15,998 nt of DNA from the NCBI GenBank assembly GCA_018830415.1, contig JAHJSJ010000180.1, positions 1 to 15,998 on the forward strand, written 5' to 3'. The notes under the pieces were generated by a model. It had not been told where the DNA came from. It was given only the letters and a program-made list of their open reading frames with translations, and ran no database searches. The DNA is from Alphaproteobacteria bacterium (GTDB lineage Bacteria > Pseudomonadota > Alphaproteobacteria > Sphingomonadales > Sphingomonadaceae). The position numbers were made by a program, and so were the translations under genes. Positions within the stretch are counted from its first letter, which is position 1. Each line of letters opens with the position of its first letter. Shown here in pieces: positions 6,141 to 12,863 of this stretch.

Positions 6141-6263
6141 TACCCCGAGAAAAAGCCTGTCAGCGGGCAGGAAAATTGCTCCCCCGCTTGTTAGCCTTGC
6201 CCTCCCGTGGTTTATGCGGCGTTCTGTCCACAGCCCCTGCCCCGCCTGAGAGCGCGAATCGCC

Positions 6264-7109
6264 ATGAACCGACTCAATCTGCATCTGGTATCGGATTCAA
6301 CCGGTGAAACGCTGGAAATGATTGCCAAGGCGGCGCTGGCACAGTTCGATGATCCGGCGGTCAACCGCCATTTCTGGCCGATGGTGCGCTCGCTCCAGCA
6401 TCTTGACCGGATCGTCCCCGATCTTGCCGCGCATCCCGGATTGGTGCTGTTCACGCTGGTCAATCCCGAAACGCGCAAGCGGCTGGAGGAGCATTGCCGC
6501 CATCTTGGCCTGCCTGCGGTGCCGGTGCTCGATCAGGTGACCGCCGCGCTTGAAGCGCAGTTGGGACAGGAAGCCCATGGCCGTCCGGGCCGCCAGCACA
6601 TGATGGATGAAACCTATTTCAAGCGGGTCGAGGCGATCCAATTCACCATCGCGCATGATGATGGCCTGGCGCATGAGGATTGGGAGCAAGCCGATATCCT
6701 GCTGGTGGGCGTTTCGCGTTCATCCAAGACCCCGACCAGCATCTATCTCGCCAATCGCGGCTACAAGGTCGCCAATATCCCGCTGGTGGTGGAAAGCCCG
6801 CCGCCCTCGGAACTCTACCGGCTGCGGCACCCCTTGGTGGTGGGCTTGACGACTTCGCCCGAACGGCTGGTGCAGATCCGCCGCAACCGGCTGTTATCGC
6901 TGAACGAAGCGACCGAGACGGCTTATGTTGATAATGACCGGGTAAAGGCCGAACTGCAATTTGCCCGGCGGATGTTCGGCGATAATGGCTGGCCGGTGAT
7001 CGACGTTACCCGCCGCTCGATCGAGGAAACCGCCGCCGCGATCATCCGGCTGGCGCAGGAACGCGGACGTAAGCCTGCCAGCGAAGGTGGGGTGGGCCAA
7101 CCGATATGA
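6264..7109 (+). CDS. Bifunctional kinase/pyrophosphorylase (PPSR, DUF299 family)
   Basis: The PPSR family acts on pyruvate phosphate dikinase or PEP synthetase, using ADP to phosphorylate, and phosphate to dephosphorylate, a regulatory threonine near the catalytic histidine. The 281 residues are the usual length. The start MNRLNLHLVSDSTGET is the family N-terminus, so I chose the ATG at 6264 rather than the in-frame GTG at 6207, which would add 19 non-conserved residues from the origin region. The P-loop-like GVSRSSKTP lies at 149-157, followed by the conserved IYLANRGYKVANIPLV. Only a weak ribosome-binding sequence is seen. The stop overlaps maf (ATGA). The dikinase partner is not in the window, so which of the two targets it regulates is open. 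Confidence 0.93.
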   Translation: MNRLNLHLVSDSTGETLEMIAKAALAQFDDPAVNRHFWPMVRSLQHLDRIVPDLAAHPGLVLFTLVNPETRKRLEEHCRHLGLPAVPVLDQVTAALEAQLGQEAHGRPGRQHMMDETYFKRVEAIQFTIAHDDGLAHEDWEQADILLVGVSRSSKTPTSIYLANRGYKVANIPLVVESPPPSELYRLRHPLVVGLTTSPERLVQIRRNRLLSLNEATETAYVDNDRVKAELQFARRMFGDNGWPVIDVTRRSIEETAAAIIRLAQERGRKPASEGGVGQPI

Positions 7110-7705
7110 GCGATCCGCCACGATTGATCCTCGCCAGCAAATCCGCCTCGCGCCGGGCGATGCTCGATGCCGCCGGGGTGGCCTATACGGCGGTGCCTGC
7201 CGATATTGATGAACGAGCGGTTGAGGTGGGGCTTGCCGCTGCCGCGCCCGGCGAAGTGGCCGAGGCGCTGAGCGTCGCCAAGGCGGCGGCTGTCGCTGCG
7301 CTGCATCCGGGCGCGCTGGTGCTGGGGTCGGATTCGCTGGTGGTGGCTGGTGGCCGCCGGTTCGACAAGCCGGGTTCGGCGGACGAAGCGGCTGAACATC
7401 TGCGGTTCTTTTCGGGGCGGGTGATGGAATTGCACAGCGCGGCTGCTTTGGTGCGCGATGGGGGGTGCGAATGGAGCCATGTGAGCGTCGCGCGGCTGCA
7501 TGTGCGCGCGCTGTCAGACGATTTCATCGCGCATTACCTCAGTCTGGAATGGCCCGCGATTCGCCACACCGTCGGCGCGTTTCGAATCGAAGGGCCGGGG
7601 GTGCAATTGTTCGACAGCATCGAGGGCGATCAGTTCACCGTGCTCGGAATGCCGCTGCTGCCGCTGCTGGGCGCGCTGCGCGAGGCGAGGGTGCTGCTGG
7701 CATGA
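7106..7705 (+). CDS. maf: Maf-family nucleotide pyrophosphatase
   Basis: Maf proteins hydrolyse (d)TTP, UTP or modified nucleoside triphosphates to monophosphates, removing damaged pyrimidine nucleotides; the original 'septum formation' name came from overexpression. The 199 residues carry the N-terminal LILASKSASRRAML motif (8-20), the acidic GSDSLVVAGGRRFDKP segment with Asp76 and Lys88, and the C-terminal YxxxEGDQFTVLGMPLLPL-type ending. The usual ADT triplet reads SDS here, so substrate class is uncertain. Both ends are joined to neighbours by ATGA overlaps, indicating translational coupling in the PPSR-maf-aroE-coaE run. Confidence 0.93.
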   Translation: MSDPPRLILASKSASRRAMLDAAGVAYTAVPADIDERAVEVGLAAAAPGEVAEALSVAKAAAVAALHPGALVLGSDSLVVAGGRRFDKPGSADEAAEHLRFFSGRVMELHSAAALVRDGGCEWSHVSVARLHVRALSDDFIAHYLSLEWPAIRHTVGAFRIEGPGVQLFDSIEGDQFTVLGMPLLPLLGALREARVLLA

Positions 7706-8559
7706 CCCGCGCATATGCAGAGGTGATCGGCGATCCGATTGCGCAGTCGAAATCGCCCGCGATCCACAATTTCTGGCTCGGCAAGCTGGGGATTGATGCT
7801 GAATACCGCGCCTGCCACGTGCGGGCAGACGAGTTGGCGGATTACCTCGCCGCGCGCCGCGAAGACCTTAACTGGCGCGGGTGCAATGTCACCATGCCGC
7901 ACAAACAGACGGTGATGCCGCTGCTTTATAGTGTGGAGCCGCCTGCCGATGCGATTGGCGCGGTCAACACGATCTATCCCGCGTTCGACCGGCTGCTCGC
8001 GGGCACCAACACTGATGCGGCCGGGTTCCTCGAACCCCTCGCCGCTGATCTGGCGCAGACGCATTATTTCCGCATGGCGCGGATCATCGGCACCGGCGGC
8101 GCGGCGCGGGCGATTATCACTGCGCTGGCGGGCCACGGGTTCACGCTGGTGGTGGCCGGGCGCGATCCGGGCAAGGCGCGCGCGCTGCTCGATGAACTCG
8201 CGCCCAAAGGGGAGCATCACGCCATCGACATCGCTCACTTTGCCGACCCGACCGATTTCGCCTTTGACGACCGCGAGGCGTGCTGTGATCTGGTGATCAA
8301 CGCCTCCTTGCTGGGAATGCAGGGACAACCCCCGCTCGCCTTCGACTGGAGCCATGCCCCGCCGGGCAGCATCGCCTATGACGTGGTCACCGCGCCGTGC
8401 GACACCGCCTTTCTGCAAGGCGCGCGGGCGAAGGGGCACCGCACCATTGACGGGCTGTCGATGCTGATCGGTCAAGCGGCGGCCGCGTTTGAACGCTTCT
8501 TCGGCGCACCGCCCCCGCGTGAACACGACGCGGAATTGCGCCGGATCCTTACCCAATGA
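7702..8559 (+). CDS. aroE: Shikimate dehydrogenase (NADP-dependent)
   Basis: AroE reduces 3-dehydroshikimate to shikimate in chorismate synthesis. Of 285 residues, the shikimate-binding segment SKSPAIHNF (16-24), the catalytic Lys68 in CNVTMPHKQ, Asp105 in GTNTDAAGF, and the glycine-rich NADP loop GTGGAARAI (130-138) are all intact. The C-terminal VINASLLGM segment also fits. The ATG at 7702 overlaps the maf stop as ATGA and gives the standard N-terminus (VIGDPIAQSKSP). An in-frame upstream start would run through maf and is rejected. Its own stop overlaps the coaE start. Confidence 0.97.
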   Translation: MTRAYAEVIGDPIAQSKSPAIHNFWLGKLGIDAEYRACHVRADELADYLAARREDLNWRGCNVTMPHKQTVMPLLYSVEPPADAIGAVNTIYPAFDRLLAGTNTDAAGFLEPLAADLAQTHYFRMARIIGTGGAARAIITALAGHGFTLVVAGRDPGKARALLDELAPKGEHHAIDIAHFADPTDFAFDDREACCDLVINASLLGMQGQPPLAFDWSHAPPGSIAYDVVTAPCDTAFLQGARAKGHRTIDGLSMLIGQAAAAFERFFGAPPPREHDAELRRILTQ

Positions 8560-9140
8560 CGAAACCGAAAATCATCGGCCTTACCGGATCGATCGGGATG
8601 GGCAAATCGACCGTCGCCGCGATGTTTGCAGACGCAGGAATCCCCGTGTTTGACGCCGATGCCGAAGTGCGCGCGATGCAGGGGTGCGGCGGCGAACTTG
8701 TCCCCGCCATCGAAGCCGCCTTCCCCGGATTGACCGGGCCGGACGGGGTCGATCGTGACCGGCTTGGCCATCAGGTGTTTGCCGACAAGGATGCGCTCGC
8801 GCGATTGGAAGCCATCGTCCACCCGGCGGTGGCAGCGCGGCGGGCACAATTTCTTGAAACGCACCATGATAAACGCGCGGTAGTGTTCGACATCCCGCTA
8901 TTGTTCGAACGCGGCGGGCATGAGGCAGTTGATCTGGTAGTTGTTGTCTCCGCGCCCGAAGCGGTGCAGCGCGCCCGCGTGCTCGCACGCCCCGGCATGA
9001 CCAAGCAGAAATTCGATCACATTTTCAACCTGCAACTGCATGATACGCACAAGCGTACGCGCGCCGATCACGTAATCGATACCGGCACCACGCGTGAACA
9101 AACCCGCGCGCAGGTGATGGCGCTGATTGCGTCACTTTGA
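8556..9140 (+). CDS. coaE: Dephospho-CoA kinase
   Basis: CoaE phosphorylates the 3'-hydroxyl of dephospho-CoA with ATP, the last step of coenzyme A synthesis. The 194 residues include Walker A GSIGMGKST (11-19), the conserved VFDADAEVRAM region (Asp33, Asp35), the LGHQVFADKDALARLEAIVHPAV segment typical of the family, and the DIPLLFE strand. The ATG overlaps the aroE stop as ATGA. It ends 49 bp before dnaQ, where the coupled run appears to finish. Confidence 0.97.
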   Translation: MTKPKIIGLTGSIGMGKSTVAAMFADAGIPVFDADAEVRAMQGCGGELVPAIEAAFPGLTGPDGVDRDRLGHQVFADKDALARLEAIVHPAVAARRAQFLETHHDKRAVVFDIPLLFERGGHEAVDLVVVVSAPEAVQRARVLARPGMTKQKFDHIFNLQLHDTHKRTRADHVIDTGTTREQTRAQVMALIASL

Positions 9141-9189
9141 TTGCAAGCACCCCTTGCAACCGGCGCGGCATGGGAGGATAGTGCCGCCA

Positions 9190-9906
9190 ATGCGGGAAAT
9201 CATTTTCGACACCGAAACCACCGGACTCGACCCCAAGACCGGGGATCGCATGGTGGAAATCGGCTGCATCGAAATGGTTGGCCGGGTCGAAACCGGCAGC
9301 ACCTTTCACGCCTTCTTCAACCCTGATCGCGATATGCCGCCCGAGGCAGAGCGGGTTCACGGTCTCAGCGCCGCATTCCTCGCAACCAAGCCGCGCTTTG
9401 CCGAAGTCGCGGACGAATTGCTCGCCTTTCTGGGTGATGCGCCGCTGGTGGCGCATAATGCCGGGTTTGATTTCGGGTTCCTCAATAACGAGCTGGAAAT
9501 CACTGGTCGCGCCCCGATCAGCCTTGAACGCATGATCGACACCGTGGCGATCGCACGTAAACGGCACCCGGGTGCCAAATTGTCACTCGATGCGCTGTGC
9601 ACGCGTTACGGGATTGATCGCAGCCACCGGGTCAAACACGGCGCGCTGCTCGATGCCGAATTGCTCGCGCAGGTCTATGTCGAATTGAATGGCGGGCGTC
9701 AGATCGGGCTGGGGCTAACGGACAGCGCCGTTGCAGACGACCTGGCTCCATCCACTACCACCAACGCGCCCCTCAACGCGCCATGGCATCGCCCGACCAG
9801 CGACCGCCCTCGGCGCGAACCTCGCCCCCATGTTGCCAGCCCGGAGGAGCTGGAACGCCACCGCGCATTCATTGCCGGAATCGACAAGGCGATCTGGACG
9901 CGCTGA
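9190..9906 (+). CDS. dnaQ: DNA polymerase III epsilon subunit (3'-5' exonuclease)
   Basis: DnaQ is the proofreading exonuclease of the replicative polymerase. The 238-residue protein has the full DEDDh set: Asp7 and Glu9 (FDTETTG), Asp94 (HNAGFDFGF), His150 and Asp155 (RVKHGALLDAELL). The Ala/Pro/Arg-rich tail after about residue 180 is a linker for the polymerase alpha contact. The start is slightly ambiguous. A GGGAGG lies 12 bases before the ATG at 9190 and only 3 before an in-frame GTG at 9181; the ATG gives the standard N-terminus MREIIFDTETTG. An upstream TTG start (9127) would overlap coaE and is unlikely. Confidence 0.95.
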   Translation: MREIIFDTETTGLDPKTGDRMVEIGCIEMVGRVETGSTFHAFFNPDRDMPPEAERVHGLSAAFLATKPRFAEVADELLAFLGDAPLVAHNAGFDFGFLNNELEITGRAPISLERMIDTVAIARKRHPGAKLSLDALCTRYGIDRSHRVKHGALLDAELLAQVYVELNGGRQIGLGLTDSAVADDLAPSTTTNAPLNAPWHRPTSDRPRREPRPHVASPEELERHRAFIAGIDKAIWTR

Positions 9907-9969
9907 ACGGCGCGCACGGGCCGTGATAGTTTACAGGATCCTCATCACAGACGGGAGGTCTACACGACC

Positions 9970-10536
9970 ATGGATATTCGGATTTCAGGCCACCAGATGG
10001 AAACCGGCATCGCGTTGCAGGAACACGCGGCTGAACGGTTGGGCGCAATCGTCGAGAAATATTTCGACCGCGCGCTTTCCTCCCACGTCACCTTTGGCAA
10101 AGCCCCTGCTGGCGCCTTTACCTGCGATATCGTCACCCATGTGATGCAGGGCCTGATCCTGAAAGCACAAGGATCAGCGCCTGATGCGCATATCGCGCTG
10201 GATGATGCCGTGGCCAAGATCGATAAGCAGCTGCGCCGTTACAAGCGCCGCCTGACCGATCGCCACGAACAGACCAGCTATTCGCGCGCCGAAGATGACG
10301 CCGCCTATACCATCTTTGCGGTTGAGGAGGATGTCGAGGATGAGGTTACTGCTGATGCCCCGCTGGTGATTGCTGAAACCCGGGTCGACATCCCCACCGC
10401 CAGCGTTGCCGATGCGGTGATGATGATGGATTTGCGCCATACTCCCGCGCTGTTTTTCAAAAATGCTGGCACCGGACGGCATAATATGGTTTACCGCCGC
10501 GCCGATGGCTCGATCGGATGGGTTGAGCCGAAATAG
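9970..10536 (+). CDS. hpf: Ribosome hibernation-promoting factor, long form
   Basis: Long HPF binds the 30S decoding region and dimerises 70S ribosomes into inactive 100S particles in stationary phase. The 188 residues split into the N-terminal YfiA-like fold (1-100, beginning MDIRISGHQMETGIAL and ending with a basic helix KQLRRYKRRLTDR), an acidic linker (105-132), and the C-terminal dimerisation domain (about 133-188, VIAETRVDIP to GWVEPK). The C-terminal domain makes it the long rather than the short form. A GGGAGG ribosome-binding sequence lies 11 bases before the ATG. Confidence 0.95.
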   Translation: MDIRISGHQMETGIALQEHAAERLGAIVEKYFDRALSSHVTFGKAPAGAFTCDIVTHVMQGLILKAQGSAPDAHIALDDAVAKIDKQLRRYKRRLTDRHEQTSYSRAEDDAAYTIFAVEEDVEDEVTADAPLVIAETRVDIPTASVADAVMMMDLRHTPALFFKNAGTGRHNMVYRRADGSIGWVEPK

Positions 10537-10561
10537 CAGTGCGATACGCGCTTGCCGTAAG

Positions 10562-10578
10562 GGAAAAGGCGATTTTCC
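10562..10578. other. Small hairpin between hpf and ptsN
   Basis: GGAAAA (10562-10567) and TTTTCC (10573-10578) form a perfect 6-bp stem with a 5-base loop, starting 26 bases after the hpf stop. A second GC-rich hairpin, GCAGG/CCTGC with an AGCG tetraloop, follows at 10598-10611. Neither has a downstream T tract, so termination is doubtful; RNA stabilisation or partial attenuation between hpf and ptsN is possible. Confidence 0.3.
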
Positions 10579-10665
10579 AACGGCGCAGCCGGCGGTAGCA
10601 GGAGCGCCTGCCCGGCGGCGGATATTCGCTACTTGCAGGCACTTTCAATCGGGATTCGCAACAAC

Positions 10666-11127
10666 ATGGACGTCAATCTGGCTCTCTCACCGCAAGCGAT
10701 TGCGTTTGCTCGGCTTGATAGCAAGCCCAAGGTGCTTTCGAAGATCGCGCAGCTGCTCGCCGACGCTTACGGGCTTGATGTGGGCGAAGTGCTCGAAGGC
10801 CTCGAAGCGCGTGAGGCACTTGGCAGCACCGGCTTCGGGCGCGGGGTGGCGATCCCGCATTGCCGCAGCAAGGCTATCCGCCGCCCGTCACTGGCGCTGA
10901 TCCGGCTGGAGGCACCGATCGATTACACTGCTGCCGATGCGCTTCCGGTTACACTGGTGTGCGGCCTTGTCTCGCCAGAGAATGCCGGGGCGACGCATCT
11001 GCACGCGCTGGCGGCGATTTCGCGGCTGACACGCGATGAAACGATGCTGCAGATGCTGGCCGACGCGCCCACGACCGAAGCGGTCTATGCGCTGTTGACC
11101 AACCAATTCCTGCGCGATGCCGCCTGA
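10666..11127 (+). CDS. ptsN: PTS IIA-like nitrogen regulatory protein
   Basis: PtsN (EIIA-Ntr) is the end acceptor of the nitrogen phosphotransferase chain (PtsP-PtsO-PtsN), regulating potassium transport and stress responses rather than sugar uptake. The 153 residues include the phosphorylated His65 in VAIPHCRS, preceded by the conserved STGFGRG loop. The ATG at 10666 gives a normal N-terminus (MDVNLALSPQA); an in-frame TTG at 10633 would add 11 residues. No strong ribosome-binding sequence is visible for either. In gammaproteobacteria ptsN sits with rpoN and hpf; here only hpf is adjacent. The end overlaps the next start by 11 bp. Confidence 0.93.
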   Translation: MDVNLALSPQAIAFARLDSKPKVLSKIAQLLADAYGLDVGEVLEGLEAREALGSTGFGRGVAIPHCRSKAIRRPSLALIRLEAPIDYTAADALPVTLVCGLVSPENAGATHLHALAAISRLTRDETMLQMLADAPTTEAVYALLTNQFLRDAA

Positions 11128-11650
11128 TCCGATAGAACACGTGATGCCCGAACGTCCCGACCAACCTCTCGCGACCGGGCCGGAAACTGGGGCCCAGCAG
11201 CATTACCGGGCGCTTGAACGGCTTTATGCTTCGGCCCCGATCAACCGCAAGTTTGCTTCATCACTGCACATTCCGGGTGAGGGATTGTCGCAGTTGCGCT
11301 TTACCGTGACGCCTGAAGATTACCACGCGGCGGGGGCGGCGCACGGGACGATCTATTTCAAGATGCTCGATGATGCGGCGTTCTATGCCGCAAACACGCT
11401 GGCGACCGACCGGTTTTTGCTGACCACCAGCTTCAACCTCCACTTTACCAAGCCGGTGCGCGCCGGGACGGTGATCGCCGAAGGACGCTGGGTTACAGGC
11501 AAGCGGCGGGTGTTCGTGGCCGAAGCGCGGCTGGTCGATGAAGAGGGCGATGAAATCGGGCGCGGCACGGGCACCTTCATGCGTTCGCGCATGGCCTTGT
11601 CGAGCCTGCCCGGCTACGCGGCGGACGGGGCTGCCGGGGCCATGGAATGA
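11117..11650 (+). CDS. Hotdog-fold thioesterase, PaaI-like
   Basis: A 177-residue protein with a hotdog-fold core. The long central helix carries the AHGTIYFKMLDDAAFYAAN segment (75-93), in which His-Gly and the following Asp residues (85-86) are typical of PaaI-type acyl-CoA thioesterases. It is followed by strands FLLTTSFNLHFTKPV and FVAEARLVDEEGDEIG. Substrate unknown. The first ATG (11117) overlaps the ptsN end; a second in-frame ATG at 11144 gives a shorter protein (MPERPDQP), and neither has a clear ribosome-binding sequence. The stop overlaps the following DUF1491 gene (ATGA). Confidence 0.88.
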   Translation: MPPDPIEHVMPERPDQPLATGPETGAQQHYRALERLYASAPINRKFASSLHIPGEGLSQLRFTVTPEDYHAAGAAHGTIYFKMLDDAAFYAANTLATDRFLLTTSFNLHFTKPVRAGTVIAEGRWVTGKRRVFVAEARLVDEEGDEIGRGTGTFMRSRMALSSLPGYAADGAAGAME

Positions 11651-11982
11651 GCGCCCGGCTGCCCGCCCATCTTGAGGCCAGTGCGATTATCCGGCTTGCC
11701 GAATCGCAAGGCGGCTATGCCACGGTGCTCGCCAAGGGTGAACGTGATGCCGGCACTATCCTGGTTGTAACCCTGTGTCGCGGCGCTGGGGCAGTGCTTT
11801 ACGAAAGAATGCCGGGGCTGGACGATTCACGTTCTTTTGTTGCGACGAAACGAGAAAATGCTGAAAACAAGAGAGAATTTTCCGAATATCTCGATCGCAG
11901 GCGGCAACAAGATGACGATTTGTGGTTAATCGAGGTTAATATCGCTGATCCCGAACGCTTCATCGCGAATTTGCCCGATTAA
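11647..11982 (+). CDS. DUF1491 family protein
   Basis: A 111-residue protein with the layout of the alphaproteobacterial DUF1491 family: an N-terminal ASAIIRLAESQGGYATVLAKGERDAGTILV portion, a basic middle (SFVATKRENAENKREFSEYLDRRRQ) and a C-terminal DDDLWLIEVNIADPERFI segment. No known function; nothing suggests secretion. It is translationally coupled to the thioesterase by an ATGA overlap. Codons in the middle section (about 11835-11950) are unusually A/T-rich compared with the rest of the gene and neighbours. Confidence 0.85.
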   Translation: MSARLPAHLEASAIIRLAESQGGYATVLAKGERDAGTILVVTLCRGAGAVLYERMPGLDDSRSFVATKRENAENKREFSEYLDRRRQQDDDLWLIEVNIADPERFIANLPD

Positions 11983-12178
11983 CTTGACCCCTGACCCTTT
12001 GAGCCTATTTGCCGCCGCACTTCCCAGCGCAGGCTGATGGGGCGGCATTTCGGCTGTCCGGTCAGCACGCAGACGGGGGGCGGCCGGCAGGCTTTTTCGA
12101 ACCCACCACAATCAGCGATGATTGAAGCAAGGTTCCCGCCTGCGTCGGAGCGCGCTCACCGCCCAATTTGTAGTTTGC
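11983..12178. other. Intergenic region before the cell-wall hydrolase
   Basis: A 196-bp gap between DUF1491 and the SleB-like gene. I see no convincing terminator, promoter or repeat; a GC-rich run (about 12074-12100) is followed by CTTTTTCG, which hints at an imperfect terminator, but no stable stem is clear. Confidence 0.3.
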
Positions 12179-12829
12179 ATGACTCGCAAGAGTGTTTCAA
12201 TTATCGCGATTGCCGCTGTGGCGGTCGCAACCTCGATGTTTCCGAGCGGCAATGACGCCCTCGCACTGGCCCAGTCGGCCAATAATCAGTTCACACCAAC
12301 CCCAATGGTTGACGCTGTCGAGTTGGTGCCAGACCAACCCATCACCTTTGTTTCGCAGGAAGTGGTCCAGCCACTGTCGGCCGCGCCTGCCCAGGCCGTG
12401 CTGACCGAAGCCGGTTCGCTCGCTGATCTGGTTGGTATGGTTGATGCTGACACCGCTTTGACCGAAGAAATGCGCTGCCTCGCCGGCGCGGTCTATTTCG
12501 AAGCGCGCGGCGAACCCCTCGCCGGGCAATTGGCGGTGGCGCAGGTGATCATCAACCGTTCCGAAGACAACCGCTTCCCGCGCAGCTATTGCGGCGTGGT
12601 GGCGCAGCCGGGGCAGTTTTCCTTCATGCGCGGCAGCCGGATGCCTGCGATCCGCACCGGAACCACGGCATGGTCACGCGCGGTGGCGATTGCCGAAATT
12701 GCTGACAAGGGCCTGTGGGAATCCGAAGCGGGCGACGCGGTGTTCTTCCACGCCAAATATGTCCGCCCCAGTTGGAGCCACCGCAAAACGCGGTTGGCGC
12801 AGATCGACACCCATATTTTCTATCGGTGA
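12179..12829 (+). CDS. Secreted cell-wall hydrolase, SleB-type (Hydrolase_2)
   Basis: A 216-residue exported protein. Residues 1-30 form a signal peptide: basic MTRKS, then a hydrophobic stretch IIAIAAVAVATSMF, with an Ala-rich probable cleavage zone (DALALAQSA). A low-complexity linker follows (about 31-90), then the SleB-type domain from 95 to the end: LTEEMRCLAGAVYFEARGEP (conserved Glu108 in the YFEARGE motif), AQVIINRS, YCGVVAQPGQFSF and DAVFFHAKYVRPSW. Cys100 and Cys138 may form a disulfide. Family members cut peptidoglycan, in spore germination in Bacillus and as general murein remodellers in alphaproteobacteria, where no spores form. The ATG at 12179 is chosen because it begins the signal peptide. 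Confidence 0.9.
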   Translation: MTRKSVSIIAIAAVAVATSMFPSGNDALALAQSANNQFTPTPMVDAVELVPDQPITFVSQEVVQPLSAAPAQAVLTEAGSLADLVGMVDADTALTEEMRCLAGAVYFEARGEPLAGQLAVAQVIINRSEDNRFPRSYCGVVAQPGQFSFMRGSRMPAIRTGTTAWSRAVAIAEIADKGLWESEAGDAVFFHAKYVRPSWSHRKTRLAQIDTHIFYR

Positions 12830-12837
12830 GATAGTAG

Positions 12838-12863
12838 GTTGCGGGGCTTAATCCCCCCGCAAC
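12838..12863. terminator. Hairpin at the convergent gene ends (bidirectional terminator)
   Basis: GTTGCGGGG (12838-12846) pairs perfectly with CCCCGCAAC (12855-12863), a 9-bp stem with an 8-base loop that includes the xth stop codon. It begins 8 bases after the SleB-gene stop, between convergent genes. On the + strand it is followed by only TTT, so it is a partial intrinsic terminator at best. Confidence 0.55.

Larger units (their letters stand above)
5930..6263. other. oriC: Putative chromosomal replication origin (oriC)
   Basis: A roughly 334-bp non-coding interval between divergent hemE and the PPSR/DUF299 gene. In Caulobacter crescentus the origin lies in this same hemE-DUF299 interval, and the gene run on the right (DUF299, maf, aroE, coaE, dnaQ) matches the conserved origin cluster described for Caulobacter and Rickettsia. 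Inside it I see an A/T-rich tract (5938-5970), a near-consensus IHF site (5951-5963), one 8-of-9 DnaA box (6090-6098), several 7-of-9 boxes (5989-5997, 6022-6030, 6111-6119, 6131-6139, 6224-6232), and a 10-bp repeat with 20-bp period. Flanking genes point outward, as expected for replication-codirectional genes. No CtrA half-site pair (TTAA-N7-TTAA) is present. Confidence 0.78.

Noticed and set aside
6207..6263. Upstream GTG extension of the PPSR gene
   Set aside because: The added 19 residues are Pro/Arg-rich, lie in the origin region and precede the standard family start MNRLNLHLVSDSTGET.
5930..6263. CtrA-binding sites (TTAA-N7-TTAA) in the origin
   Set aside because: The one TTAA (5939-5942) has no partner at the correct distance.
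7465..7701. N-terminal extension of aroE by 79 residues
   Set aside because: It lies within maf in another frame; the ATG at 7702 overlaps the maf stop and begins the known AroE N-terminus.
9906..9923. Terminator between dnaQ and hpf
   Set aside because: Only a 5-bp stem (ACGGC/GCCGT) with an 8-base loop and no T tract; too weak.
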